The notes: a model not told the origin generated them from the sequence alone. 64,000 nucleotides of DNA from Pyrenopolyporus hunteri (GCA_902806595.1 CADCXC010000011.1:1240001-1304000), one strand, 5' to 3'; positions 10,712 through 23,668 are shown, counted from the stretch's first letter. Made by a program: numbers and translations.

Positions 10712-13700
10712 CTGGGGAAAGCTAACCCTGGCTTAACGGGGTCGGGGGTTGGGGGGTGGTGGGTTCCACACCCTTCGACGATCCTCGAAGAGAGAGAAAC
10801 GAAAAAAATACAACGCCTGCGTGTCTAGGATCATAGAGCTGGTTTATTGTCTTGGCTGGGAGTCTCGCGTCGAGCTGAATGGCCGGTATGCTTGTCAATG
10901 TACTGTATTTGGGCATTTTCTCCATCGGGTCTAAGGGCGGGGGGCTGGTTGTTCTGTTTATTCCTTTTTTTAACCTCTTCTTTGTTCGCGGGTCTCATTA
11001 TCACGCCTCATGATTTGGGTTTCCATCTTTCCTCATCACTTGGTAATGACGTCCGGTTGGACAACGGCTATTCACTCGCGGAACGCGGTAGATTGAATGA
11101 TCACGACGCTTATGACTGTGGCACAGCTCAATGAATCAAATGACATTTTGGACAAGCCTTGCCCTGCGCCGTGTTCTACGCTAAGTCGCCGCTGCTCGTA
11201 CGATCTCGTGCTCCCTTGCCGTTTACATACGTGGCTGAAGCATCGGCAGCTGCTATAATGGGATCAGCTCTCCGTATAACCGAATCAGGTGTTTACGATG
11301 GCCCTGGGAGACCACTTCATTAGCCTGGGAGCGGTGAAGGCTCAGCATGAGCGTCCGAGCACGGCCGGCGTCATTTCAATCCACTATGTAAAGACACACA
11401 TGTGGCGTCGAGGGCTACCGAAACGGTGCTCCATTAGAAATCAACGCTAGCGACGCTGAGAATAAGCTTTAACCCGTCTATCGTCCCAAGGTAACCCACC
11501 GTCGCGTATCGAATCTTCCAAAGAGGTAATGCCAGTGCTTCCGAAAATAGGCTACGGGCCAAGCTCGATAGTCTGCCAATACATAATAGAATTCTAGAAG
11601 TAGACTACCGCGAGACGTGCGTCTTAGTCTCAAAGTGGATGGGGTAGACGCTGCCCCGAGCTGGGCGTAAGTCGTAGAACCAGGTCGCGTGCTTTGTTTG
11701 CTGGTGCCCCGGACCCACGTTCGGGTTTATAAGCGTTCATCAGTCGCGGTTGAGGCTTATTAGGAGCATGATCTGCACCGGTTCAGAGAGCTCTAATAAA
11801 CCGTGAAATCATATAAGTACTCACTGTTATGGTAATGAGTCATGATATCTTCATCTTATAAGTATCAGCCATTCTAGTAGCGCATTGCTGTGGTAAGGAT
11901 GGGGTTCGTCTTCGCCTAGTCTGGTCCAACACACCGACGACGCATTCCGGGCCAGAGCTCCACGCCATAAACCTATGAAGATCTTCAAGGTGGTCGCGTG
12001 TTCAGCTCCGACCGTATCCGCTGACTGACGTGGTTTGAGATATTGCCGGCGGGCTTCACGATAGGCCAATATGACTGCGTGGTAATATGCGTTCGAGAGA
12101 AGTTCGATTTAGGAGAAGATTGCCTGGACCAGTGATCTGCGGCACACACTACCTAAGCTAACTAGGCTCTAAGGGAAAGTCGATTCGGCGGACCCTCACG
12201 GCCGCAGTGCTTTGAGAAGGATTTCACTCCGGAATCGCGGAGCCGAGGTCAGAAAAAAATATCTAGATTTAATTAACGTAACGTAACGCTCCCAGGACGG
12301 CAGTGTCCTGTCGTCTTCACCTGGTTGGTTCTTGGCCCAAAACGTCTCATCTTAACGAGACGTTGCGTCGCGTGGCCGCAATAAAATATGACGAGTCTCT
12401 TCTTGCTGCGGAGCCGCAGACGGAGCTGGGCCAATAAGAGAGCATGCCGACAGGCAGAAAGCAGATCCTGCAGATGACAGTGTAATAGGAAGGGTGTTAC
12501 TCCAGTAAAGTGGTATTATATGTGTGCGAACCGGGGAATAGAATGCTCTCCGAAGATATCGTGAGGGGCCAGATGCAGTCTGACGACTCGAGCGACCCAC
12601 TAGAAGACAGGCCTCGTCCCTAGCTCCGCGAGGTGACAGGCTCTGCAGAAATACATGTATTCGGTTTGGGTCACATCATGGGCTCTGATAGGCCCGGAGA
12701 GATGGGCGTAACTCGGGAGGCTGGCCATGGACACGGGTCCCATAGCCGACAATCAGGTATGTGAGGAACCATGTATGTCAACAGAAGAGTCTAAGCTCAA
12801 ACATATACTTAGAAATCCGGTTCGTCCGCAAGGTGTAAAAAAGAAGGGGACCTAACAGGTGAGCACAGGCCCAATAGAAAGAGAGGAAATAGGGAATGAA
12901 GCAAGTGTATAATATGGGTTATAAATCATAGCTTGCAGATCCCGCGAACGTCGACTAAAAACTTTGATAATAGACATGTTCGGATAAATTCGAAGATCAC
13001 GATAATACATGCAGAGAAGCTCGTGACGACGGTGATCAGGTTCCAATGCACGAACTTCGACCTCGCCGAGCATTGGAGATGTACCAATCCAAAATTTTCA
13101 ACCGGTGAAGGTAGGTTGGTTAGGACAGAACTGGAACGAGGAACTATCTCCGTCGAAGTTGTCACGTTCGGACTGACGGAATCGATCCGAGGATCCTACC
13201 CGTACTTACAGCTTTCTCGCGTAAATGTGCGTGAATGTTCCGTTACACAGAGCAAGTTGTTCTCATAAGAGTAGATGTGCTAGCGATCCTGTGATGGTGT
13301 TGCAACTCTCGGATCTCCGAGAAGAAAAAAGACGATTTGATGTTGTCTTGAGAAGAATAGTGTTACGCTAGAAGCTGAAATGAAAAAAAAAAGCTCTTAA
13401 TCAAGTCGTTTCCATCTAGGGCTATTTACGTAATCAAGAAGTTACATATAATTAAGTACCTATGTATGTGTACATCCTTGCCATTTGGGGTCTTAGCCGG
13501 TCTCCGCCAACAAGCCCAGGACCAAGTCCCAGGTACCTACATCTGTACCTAGTGAGGTATCTATGCATTTGCTTTGCCTTTATTGGCGATACTATTTTTT
13601 GCTAACTCACCTATAGTCCGAGTTTGTGGGATATAGTGCAGGATCTTACATACCAGTTACATGTCCATACAGACCACAGGTTGAATTGGCTAGGTACATG

Positions 13701-15087
13701 TACTGGAGGTCGAATTACCACATGTAGGAAGACGGCATCAATAGAAGCATGTGAAAGCCTATAGATGTTTTCTTTTTTGGGCCAATGAGGCAAAGGGCAC
13801 AGACCGAGTACAGAAATATAGGTAGGGACCTACATACCTGCCTTACCTGCATCCCGCATGTTATGCTCATTCCTGCCTGCTACGCCGTTCAATGAGGTTA
13901 AGTAAGTCACGATGTGCCTTGGATGTACCCCTCTTACGCAACCTTGTGTTACGATAAACCACATATCGATCTTATCAAATGTGGTACATCCTTCTAGGCC
14001 TGCCCTTAGCGGATGATCCGTGTACCTCTCGGGGGGACGTAGTGTACGCAGATACCTCCCACACGTCGTCACCACCTGCTATCTCAGGCTAGTCGAATCC
14101 AATTTCTAGTTCCCTACCTTTTCCCTACCTCAGTATAGTAAGGGCCTTTTCAACCGCGTCTTGGCAAGTGTCCTTGGCACGCATGCTACGTACTCATCCC
14201 TGGTCTAGAGCTCTCTGCCCTCTGCCTGCCTTACCTAGCCGTACCATACATCACACACTCCTTACCACGTTCATCCCTCTTCGTCATCACACTGCTCGAC
14301 AGTGAATCGACAAAGGGGACCCTGTCGACATAGCAGAGCATATTGTGTAGTCCCAGGCTAACTTCGGCACTTCCTAACCCTTGACTGGAAGCGTCACTGA
14401 ATAGGTCATCGAACGGAACAAACCAGTTTGCCTCCTCCCTTTTCCCCATCGTCGCAAAAACCAAAAAAAAAAAAAACAGTTGAAGGTCGGGCGGTTCTCC
14501 CCCCTATTGCGGCCCCCCCGGTGGTTCAGTTTTTCAATCTCGCCGCCCACACCTACGGCCACCAAGTGCCTCCACACCTGCGAGACCTTGCAGCGCCCTG
14601 TCAGGCGTGCGCCGCTCTGGTACCAGTTCCGGCAGGGCATGTTTCCCAGCGGCCTACCGTTGTGCTAGCGGCCCACAATTACCAATATCAACATCTCCAT
14701 CAAACTTCCTGCAAATCGTGCCGCTCCGAGACCAGCGCGAGCCCACCGAACCAGTTCCTGAGACCAGAAATCGCTGGAACCCTGCCCGTTTTCGTTGTGC
14801 CGACGAATCCCAGGAGCTGGGTTGGTACCTACTAGGACTCGTGCGCAAGGCCCGAAAGCTGACCACCTTCAAATTTGCCCAAAATGTCAATAAAGTATGT
14901 ATGAGCCTCTCTTTCGTCTAATTCCCATCGACCTGAGCCCCGACTAGCTAGCCCTCCGTCACTCCCTTTTTCCCTCTCCTTCCCTCGTCCCCGACTTTTA
15001 GGATGTGATATCAACTTCTGCCCTCCCCGAGAGCCTCGCTCTTCATTCCGCGGATCAATTCATACCGTCCATCCCCTCTTCGTCATA
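10712..15087. other. Long gene-poor interval (4.4 kb)
   Basis: No convincing gene was found. Open frames are short (longest near 12933-13268, 14428-14835 and 14607-14921, at most 135 codons), mostly overlap each other in different frames, and show no domain or homologous splice structure. Small features: an ACGTA tandem at about 12277-12290, TACCTA/TAGGTA words near 13440-13470, 13535-13560, 13690 and 13820-13855, and a poly-A run near 14463-14476. The last few hundred bases, CT-rich before 15088, probably hold the promoter and leader of the GRAM-domain gene. Base composition looks ordinary, not AT-rich as in heavily RIP-mutated DNA. Confidence 0.55.
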
Positions 15088-15928
15088 ATGGATTACGGCC
15101 TCCACGACCAGCATGCGTCATATATCCTTAGTCAGAGCAACCGGGGCGAGGAGGAGGACACTAACTTAGAAGCCAGCTGGGTTATGCTATCTCGGGCCGG
15201 CGAGATAGAGCCGCTACCGCACGAAACCATTCTATACAGGACAAGAGGCCGGATAGGTCTCAACCTGACTGCCCCGAACCAGCCACCCGGCGTGCCCCCT
15301 TTCAACATTAAGAGTGAGAGCGGGACGGCGTACATTACGAATCAAAGAGTAAGCAGTAGCACCATGCGCTACAATTATAGTAATCAAACGTTAGGTTAAC
15401 GCCCGTGCCCAGCTAATATACCTACCCGCCAAACCCACGGACCAATTCAAATCTTTTTCGTCCAAGATTCTAGGCTGCCAGGATACCCGGATGTGCTCAT
15501 CATGGATCGGCCCTTGGTACTGGGAAGCTAGTGTGCGACCGGTGCCTGACGGCAACATCCCGCCGGAGTTTCCTAGAGTGAACCTGAGGTTGACCTTTAA
15601 GGACGGAGGTTCTAGCGAGTTTGAATCGAAATTTGTGGAACTCAAGGCGCGACTTCACCATGCGGCACAGATCGCAGAGGAATCGGGTCAGAGTAATTGG
15701 GCTCAAATAGTTCACGATGAACAACTGCCGGAGTACAGTGGCCCCCAGGGTGGCAACGACCCTGGTCAAGCAAGCGACGTAGCTCGACGAGCGGACGAAG
15801 CGGCTCAGGAACAACAGGCCCACCAGCAAACTCCTGACGAGCCCCCACCAAATTACGACGAAGCTCAGGCCCAAGCGGTCAACATGCGTTTCGACGAGCG
15901 TATGCGAGAGGAAGCAGAAAGGCAATAA
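15088..15928 (+). CDS. WBP2-like GRAM domain protein
   Basis: Exons 15088-15348 and 15413-15928 give 258 residues. The N-terminal two thirds form a GRAM/PH-like fold as in WW-domain-binding protein 2: GTAYITNQR, then LIYLPAKPTDQFKSF, then a conserved VRPVPDGNIPP and LRLTFKDGG. The 64 bp intron (15349-15412, GTAAGC donor, CCCAG acceptor) falls between the first two of these in phase 0. The C-terminus is Gln/Ala/Asp-rich and carries a PPxY motif (DEPPPNYDEA), the ligand for WW domains such as that of Rsp5/Nedd4 ubiquitin ligases. In animals WBP2 is a WW-partner coactivator; in fungi its role is unsettled and an adaptor function is inferred. The downstream neighbour on the same strand is QCR6. 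Confidence 0.88.
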
Positions 15929-16826
15929 TCGTATATCTAGTACGCTAGACGCTCTGAAGCCTTCGTGTAGTCGATGGATTGGGCTGCTTAAAATCCCCTG
16001 ATTATAAGCTGGTACCCGTAAAGTTGACTCGGCAAGAACGCGATACCCGGTCGCGGAAGACGTGGTTGTTCTCTACGTGCTTGTGCCCCTGAAATCTTTC
16101 TGAACACGGTCGTGTTAGTGAATAGCAGCTGGGAACGTGGCGAGGTTGATTTTCCAAAGGGCATTAGGATAAAAGGAGTTGATATTTAGGTACACTCCAA
16201 GTAAGGCAGAAAAAAAAGCCGATGCTTTTAGTGTAATAAAGCATGCGGCTATCGTTTATATGGAACGACCTGCCCCTGACGAGGATTCAGGACCGGCAGC
16301 CCTTACATAGGATTGTAGCCTCTCGATATATGAGCCAAGGTATTAAAAAGGATAGCAAACCTTTAACGAAACCAGGTGCATAACTACCTATCTACAGATA
16401 TAATTAGGATAACTAGGAACACGCTCTAAGAGTACACGCCTACATATACACGATCTCGACCGAAGTAGGAATATGAATACCTATTTTAGCTAGGTGCTGA
16501 TATTGTTGTATACCTCCTAGCCTATATCGAAATTTGTATGTGTGAATTGCTCTCACGGTGAAAATAGGAAGTACCTAGGTACCTAAGAAAAAAAGGGAAG
16601 CTCCGGTTTTAAGGGCAGATGGGTCGATCGATAAGCACGTGATCTGAGCTCAAAGCCGCGGGGCCAATCAAAATGGCTCAATTGGCGATGCTCTATTTTT
16701 CTCGGTTGTCAACGTTCCTCGGAGACTGTATTTCATCATCAACCCTCGTTTAACCCCCGTTCAACCCCCCCGTTCAACCCCGAACACAAGGCATTAACAC
16801 CGCCCGACATTCGCCCCGAGCACACA
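15929..16826. other. Intergenic interval with QCR6 promoter and C-rich tandem leader repeat
   Basis: No gene is seen. AT-rich sequence with TACCTA/AGGTAC words near 16180-16200, 16380-16400 and 16560-16585 leads into a pyrimidine-rich stretch just before the QCR6 start. There the word GTTYAACCCCC is repeated about three times at 16743-16782. Confidence 0.55.
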
Positions 16827-17590
16827 ATGGGTATCTGGGACACTATTCAAGACCTCGTCGAGGCGGCAACGCCATGGACCACTGCCGAAGCCGACGCTCC
16901 CGCTGAGGATCAGGTACGAATTTCACCACAATGTGAAGACCGCACGCCGGGCATTCTATCGACTTCTGTGGGCACCTTGGCGGCTCCGAACAGCTCCAGT
17001 GCTACACAATTTTGGAATCTGACCTGCTCTATTGGGAAATGTGACTGATCATTCTTCAGGAACCGCAAGAAGAGCAATCTGAGGACGACGCTGAGGAGGA
17101 AGAGGAAGAGGAAGAAGAGGACGAGGAAGAAATCCAGGACCCCAAGGAACAGCTAGAGGAAGGTTCGTCGCATTTCCATACGCCCGACGCACACGGCACC
17201 CCATTCTCGAGACGGTTAAACCATACATGCGTCATTCGCATAAACACGCCATTCGCATAATGCGGTTCGAATATTCGCTGACGGCTACCCATACAGAATG
17301 CAAGAACTCCAAGCAGTGTGCGCCGGCTAAGCACCACTTCGACGAGTGCGTCGAGCGTGTTACAAAGGCCTCGGAAGAGGGAGAGGCCAATGAGGACTGC
17401 GTCGAAGAATGTAAGAATCTCCACCGGGGACCGGTCTCGGGATATCGCTGTCTCGGAAGGGGGATACCTTGACCGGTCCATGAGGCCATATGCAGCCGGC
17501 AAAAAACAACTAATATGGGTTACAGTCTTCCACCTTGCGCACTGCGCCAGCCAATGCGCGGCTCCCAAGCTCTGGTCTATCCTCAAATAA
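16827..17590 (+). CDS. QCR6: Cytochrome bc1 complex acidic hinge protein (subunit 6)
   Basis: Four exons (16827-16913, 17060-17162, 17297-17410, 17526-17590) encode 122 residues. The product is the acidic hinge subunit of mitochondrial complex III, which helps cytochrome c dock on cytochrome c1 in the intermembrane space. It starts MGIWDTIQDLVEAATPW, passes through an almost unbroken Glu/Asp run (exon 2), then has the conserved Cys framework: ECKNSKQCAPAKHHFDECV, DCVEE, and FHLAHCASQCAAPKL at the end, giving the paired CX9C-like cysteines of the UCR hinge family. Introns are 146, 134 and 115 bp, longer than most here, yet phases 0, 1 and 1 join cleanly and total length divides by three. Confidence 0.96.
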
Positions 17591-19568
17591 ATCGACGCAG
17601 ACCAGCTCCGAGACAGCCGGCACCGCGCACGACACGCCTATAGAATAATTTTCTAGAATATCTGTGCCGGTGGGTTCTTGATTGGGCAAACCGGCCGTCG
17701 TGGCACGACCCCGGTTGAGCGGACAAAATGGTGGTGGTGGTGGCTCTGTAACACGATTTGCGGCTGAAAGCGGATGACATGCAGCCGGGGTACCTCAAAC
17801 CGCCCGCCCTACCATGTACCATACACGGCATTACAAAGCATTTGAAAATAGATCTCAGTTCCCCAGCTCCTACACGGAATTTATTTCCTCGCTCATCTGC
17901 TAATTCAGCTTGCGTATACGTGTAGCGCATAGCGTGGGAGTATTCGAACGGGATCGTAGCTATCCGATAAGCTCCATTTCACAGCTCACGTTTGGAAGGA
18001 CAGCTCTGTATGATGGGAGGTTTGTAAATTGCCGTCCAAAGACGTTATGTTATCATGATATATTCTTAACGTCCCTTGCGGCGATGGGGATATAGAGGTA
18101 TGTACCTATGTTTTGGCGGAATACGACCACAAGTCTCACTACTCCTTCTTTGCCACGGGAACGTACCACGAGATGAGATACGGCCCGAGAAATGATTATA
18201 AGAAACACGTCGAGGCTAAGTGGGTTTAAACTATAACTACACTCTACCCCGACTTCTCTTGATATAAATTAATCCCTTAGGTGATTATAGCTCTGAAGCG
18301 TTAAACACTATATGAGTTCAGGTATATTTTATGGATCTGGTTTCGGCGCGTATTTTATACTTAGGGGTGTTACGTGTACCCCCCAGCAAAGAGACACTTC
18401 AAGTCATGGGCACGTTTTACAGCTGTAATTGACTGGTTGGAGAAATATGAAGCGAACTTTAGAATACCGAAAATTATTGTGCTATGTACTACTTAATGGA
18501 CTTGATTCTGTGAGTAGTAACCGGGTAGGGGTTACACGAGGTTGACCGTGGGATCACTTGAATAGCTAGCTACATGCAGGTATTCAGGACTATAGGTAGG
18601 TAGTATAAAGACTTTGAAACTTGAACAGAGCTAAAAAGTAAGCATTGTTACACGGGAACGGTAGCCGATACGGTAGTCCAGTCCAGTCTATTATCCAATC
18701 ACAGCCCTGGAAAGACCCCGTTTCAAAGTAGGTAGGTACATGTATTACGAGGTAGTTGGGAGGTGAAACGTTGAAACGCTACAGAACTATTATATTGCTC
18801 CAAACCTTACCGGCACATAGAGCCGAATGTTTAGTGGACATTCCCAGGGGACGAGGCCCCTAAAAGGTTCGAGCGCCCAACAGAAACCGGGACGTCTACT
18901 GAGGATTCCCGCCCATAACTGTAGCTCGTATCCCTACCGAGCTCTTTTAGCGCCCATCCGCGCCGTAACAACAACTTCTATCGAGCCATGCACCCCTGAT
19001 GCGCTCACTTATACTATAACATTATCATCGAAGAAAACCCATACAAGCCCTTGGGTGTTAATGCGCGACAGGTCCAACACGTAGACGGCACAGATAGGGA
19101 ACTCCAAAAGAGCGATAGCTCGGTATTTTCCTATACCGCCATCATGGTACTGTGCCGTTCTTCTCATTAATCGAACTTCGTATTTCTATTCTGTACCTCG
19201 CCTTATTTACTCCCACGAGACGAGCTTGGTCTCTCTCTTTCTTAAGAACAAACAAACACATTCTAAGCGCGCGTCACGACTTACACTCTCTTTTCGAATA
19301 CTCAAGGTCAGCCGGCTACCTATATACATAACCGGACTTTGAAGGATCGACGCGCGGGGCGTTAAAAAAGAAAAGGAGTGATCCGGCTAACCGAATACCT
19401 AACTAACTTATCATCTGGGGTTCGGTACCGGAAAGTCTGATCGCGCTTCCATAGGGCTGTTCGAATCCCACTTTAATTGCGAATCCAACGACCTTAGCCT
19501 CCGCCAACCCACCCCCGAAAGCGCCGCTGCCGCAACGACGGGACACGCAAACGAGCGTGTAACGCATC
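17591..19568. other. Intergenic interval, no gene seen
   Basis: About 2 kb between QCR6 and the MFS gene, both on the plus strand. Frames are short (largest 17583-17930 on minus and 18827-19084 on plus) and carry no family motif. A GGT trinucleotide run is at about 17728-17743 and TAGGTA words are near 18098-18106, 18595-18602 and 18728-18740. A GTTCGAATCCC near 19458 resembles a tRNA B-box but no cloverleaf can be drawn around it. Confidence 0.55.
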
Positions 19569-21497
19569 ATGTCTCGCAGCAGCCGTCGATCCTCCGACGA
19601 CGCCGACGCCGTCGCCGCTAAGACAACTCCCGACGAGTACGCGCTCAACCCGGTCGGTACGGGCTCTTCGGACAAGACGCCGCAAATTAAGGACGTGCAT
19701 CTGCGCCTCGCTTCCGGCTCGACGGACGGCGACGACGACAACGACGGCCTCGCCGCTGCCCGGGGCGACAGCGGGGCCGAATTGCGCGAGGCCGAGAACG
19801 CTTCGATTGAGGACGGCGACCGCGGGAGCATCGCGTACAAGGTGTACAAGCGGCGGTGGTTCGGGCTCGTGCAGCTCACGCTGCTGAACATCATCGTCAG
19901 TTGGGACGTAAGTTAGCGCATCGTTTTTCGTCTCAACTGGCTCGTCGCAACTCGATCAGAGAGGAAGCGTATGTCTGCGACCTAGGGATGGGATATATAT
20001 ATCTATATATATTGCCCGTACATGGAATGCGGGGGCCGAAACGGATATCTACCAATCTGAAGTTGTCTACTTCTTTGCTATTCGTCTCTTTACATTCCCG
20101 CAGGCTTTGCATTCGTGCGACGTCGTATCACATACGAGGAAGCACCTTCGCCGTTGCAATATAACACTTCTATTATATACATGACGTGAGAATATTACTG
20201 ACGATCTATATTAACAATCCAGTGGCTGACCTTCTCTCCCGTCTCGCAAAATGCCGCGATCTATTACAGCACGACTGAGTCCGCTATCAACTGGCTTTCG
20301 ACTAGCTTCCTGTTCGCCTTCGTCGTCATCTTCCCCGCCACGATTTACACCCTACACTGGGGTCCGAAGCCGTCCATCATCGCCGCCGCCGTGCTGATCC
20401 TGGTCGGTAACTGGATCCGTTATGCGGGCTCCCACTCGCGCGATGGCGGGATATACGGTGTCGTCATGTTTGGTCAGATCCTGACCGGCCTGGCCCAGCC
20501 GTTCGTGCTCAGCGCGCCTACGCGCTACTCCGATATGTGGTTTACCGATAGGGGCCGTGTCGCCGCCACCGCTCTGGCTAGTTTGGCGAATCCCTTCGGC
20601 GCTGCTCTCGGACAGCTCATCGTGCCGTTCATGGTCACCGGACCAGGTGATGTCTCTAACGCCGTGCTCTACGTTGCCATTATCGTATGTCCCTCTCACC
20701 TACAACATGCTACATCTTCCCGTGCTAAGACTTAGCTTCAGTCGTCCGTGGCCGCGCTCCCATCCTTCTTCATCCCCGCCGCGCCGCCTACGCCCCCGGG
20801 CCCATGGTGCTCTACGCCCAAGGCGTCGCTGCGATCCTCGGTACAACTCCTCAAGTCCATCGAGATCTGGCAGGTCCTGGTCCCTTACTCCGTGTACGTC
20901 GGGTTCTTCAACAGCATCTCCACGCTACTCAACCAGATCATGATGCCGTACGGGTTCACCTCAGACGAAGCCGGGATCGCGGGCGCCATCCTGATCGTCG
21001 TCGGGCTCGTCGCCGCCGCGGTCTCGAGCCCCATCATCGACCGCACCAAGGCCTTCCTCTTCACCATCAAGCTCGCCGTGCCCCTCATCGCCCTGTGCTA
21101 CCTCGTCTTCATCTGGATGCCCGGCACGCGGTCCCTCGCCGGCCCTTACGTCGTCCTCGCCGTCCTCGGCGCCGCCAGCTTCTCCCTCCTCCCCGTCGCC
21201 CTCGAGTTCCTCTGCGAGCTCGGCCACCCCATGAGCCCGGAGGTCACGTCCACCATCGCCTGGGCCGGCGGCCAGCTCCTCGGCGGCGTGTTCATCGTCA
21301 TCGGCGACGCGCTCAAGGCGGGCCCCGCGGCGGATCCCCCGTTTCATATGTATGATACCCTGGTTTTTACGGCTGTCGTGTCGATCGTCTCGGTTATACC
21401 CGTCATGGCACTGGGATTGTTTGGACGCGCGGATAAGCTGGCTATTAGGAGGATGGGGAGCGGGAGCGGGAGCGGGAGTGGGGTGAGTGCGGCGTGA
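19569..21497 (+). CDS. MFS transporter, FLVCR/DIRC2 (SLC49)-like
   Basis: Three exons (19569-19907, 20223-20684, 20742-21497) encode 518 residues. A hydrophilic, acidic N-terminus of about 95 residues precedes a multi-pass membrane protein. The first membrane segment begins YKRRWFGLVQLTLLNIIVSW and continues across intron 1 as WLTFSPVSQNAAIYY; further segments include ATALASLANPFGAALGQLIV and the halves around IWQVLVPYSVYVGFF. The spacing of twelve likely helices and the PFG.ALGQ region resemble the FLVCR/DIRC2 group of the major facilitator superfamily, whose animal members move haem, choline or related solutes. The substrate cannot be told here. Intron 1 is 315 bp, the longest in the window; intron 2 is 57 bp. 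The C-terminus ends in a Gly/Ser repeat. Exon phases are all zero, and GC content of exon 3 is high. Confidence 0.85.
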
Positions 21498-22204
21498 TGA
21501 TGGATCCTAATATTGGCTTGGCGATACGGGTTACGTTGCGGGATGTTTCGGAAATCACCCCGCGCTTATACTCGTCTGCTTAATCCTTCTCTGCGAAGAC
21601 GTCACGTCACGTCCGGGTTACAAGCGGGAGGGTTTTTTTTTTTCTGAAAGCGGTGCTGTTATTAAGCGAATATGTACCTCCGGATATGAGCACGGGAGCG
21701 GGAGGACGACGATGATATCCATGTGTTCACGTCTTATTAATATTGCTTAGTCTAGTTTACCATATACCCTTGGTGCGCGCCATATAGTATAGTTATATAT
21801 CGTTTGAGTGTCTGGTTACCTTCGAAATCCGTTTATCTATCTACCTACCTACCTACCTTATACCTGTCTAGATGCCTATGTAAGTGCGTATACATGACTT
21901 GAACGGCACTTATATTTATATACCTTACTTGAAGTTTGAATGTCTAGATATGGGTAGCAGTTGACATCATATCCGACTCCGCACAAACCCTTGTGGATAT
22001 ATAAACTGATTATTAATATTCTTTAACCCAGGGAGGTTGAGTATTAGGGTATATAAAAATACAGCGCGGCACCACAGGTATACTCAGGTAGGTAGTCAGG
22101 CTCAGCCGAATCCGTTTGTTCTCCTGACCCCCTTTCACCCCGGGTTTATAAGTTGACATCACATAAACAACCATCCCCAAGCCGTGCTTGACCAAACTAA
22201 CCAT
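21498..22204. other. Convergent intergenic region between MFS gene and ERG27
   Basis: Terminators of both flanking genes should lie here. A CTAC tetranucleotide tract is at about 21838-21860, and a poly-T run at about 21633-21643. No gene is seen. Confidence 0.5.
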
Positions 22205-23668
22205 CTACTTCCCCTCTCCCAGAGCATCCTCCCACGCGATCCTCAGCCTCTCAAGTTCAGCCCAGCACCTCCTCCCGTCATCCTCGAAGCGCTCCCGCTT
22301 CTCCTGCGTCAGGTCCGTGGCGTTATACTTGCGGCCCCTCGCTTTATTCAGGACGCCCGGCTCTTTGTCGTCAGCCGCGCGGTCCTCGACCTTGCCCTCC
22401 CAGCCCCAACCATCGACCTCGGTCTTCTTAGGGGCGACGTGGCCGCTGAACGAAGCGCTCGCGCCCCACTTCACGCGTTCGGCGCGCAGGGTGTCGAGGG
22501 TAGTCTGGTCGGCGAGGGCGAGCCAGGCGGTGGCACAGGCGCCTAGGTATGGCTCGACGGTGTGCCAGGGGGAGCCGAGCCAGCGCGCTAGGTACATGGC
22601 GGCGTAGTAGGCCCAGTAAAGGAACCAGTTGAGGGGGAAGATGGGCGTGCATACGATACCTGGATGCGACAGGTAGAAGCGGGGCTTGATGGGTTTATCG
22701 GCGACAGCGGGGGAGGCGAAGTACGTAGAGGATACCTTCTGCACGCTGGGCAGTTCTGCCGTCAGGCAGATGAGGTCCGTGATGCGCTTGCTGCTCTCGT
22801 ATGGGGGGTTATGGAGCCGCGCTTGGAAGTCGTCAAAGCTGAGGTGCTCGTGGCCGGCATCCACACTACTCGTCCAGACAACCCGCCCCGGGGTCTCGTC
22901 AGGTTGAGAGCGGCTCAGCAACGGTAGTAGCTCGTGCGCGAGGATATAGTGCCCAAATACGTTGGCGCAGAAGACCTCAGCGAGCTCGGGCGGTGCCGTT
23001 TTGCGGTCCGATGTGCCCGCGTCCCCAAGAAGCTTCTGCGTATCCAGGGCGGCAGCGGGTAGGGCCTTCTTGAAGGAGGGGAACGAGCAACATTGTACGA
23101 GCCCAACCTGGAGGAACTGCCTCGCGAACTCGAACCAATCTAGGCCGGACCAGCCACCGATACCTGCGTTGAAGAGGGCGGCATCGAGGCGGGGTATTTT
23201 AACATTGTTGATTAAACCGGTTGGATCGCTCACTTCCCCATGCACTAATTGCTTCGCGGCGCCGTATATCGAACGGAGGTCGCACAGATCTACCTGAACA
23301 CTGAAGATGTGGACTCGGGAAATGGCGTTCTTGGGATCATAGTCGGGGCCGGCGCGGGACCGAAGTTGTTTAGAGGATTTGGCCGTCTTCTGTAAGTGAG
23401 CACGCAGGGCGCGGACAGTTTCGCGAGACTTGGAAACGGAGCGAGTTGTAGGTATGAGGATCAAGTGCGAGGTCAGGGATCGCGAGACGAGGAACTCATC
23501 GATGATTCGCTGTCCGATACCGAGGCCGACGCCACTATTTAATTCTCCGTTTAAGACACGATAGTTTCTGGTATGTACTCATAAAAAAGGCGCTTACCTG
23601 TTAGCTCCTGTCAGTAGAACGAAGAGTTGTTCGTGGCTCGCAGTCCCTGCCCAGGGGGGAGACGCCAT
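22205..23668 (-). CDS. ERG27: 3-keto-steroid reductase (ergosterol C-4 demethylation)
   Basis: Exons 23598-23668 and 22205-23534 encode 466 residues of a short-chain dehydrogenase. Erg27 reduces the 3-keto group after C-4 decarboxylation in ergosterol synthesis, at the ER with Erg25, Erg26 and Erg28. The 63 bp intron (23535-23597) splits the cofactor loop: exon 1 ends LLTGAN and exon 2 continues SGVGLGIGQ, the TGxxxGxG NADPH motif. The structural NAG is at 146-148, and the catalytic set is Ser247 (VVWTSS), Tyr269 and Lys273 (YESSK). Fungal Erg27 proteins are longer than ordinary SDRs, as here, with a Trp/Tyr-rich membrane-associated stretch after the active site (FPLNWFLYWAYYAAMYL). The start at 23668 (MASPPWAGTASHEQLFVLLTG) agrees with family N-termini. 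Confidence 0.94.

Noticed and set aside
14428..14921. Overlapping plus-strand frames of 135 and 104 codons
   Set aside because: They overlap each other in different frames, begin at a poly-A run, and carry no domain or splice structure; more likely leader or spacer.
19450..19475. GTTCGAATCCC resembling a tRNA B-box
   Set aside because: The flanks do not form a T-stem and there is no A-box; it lies in the leader of the MFS gene.
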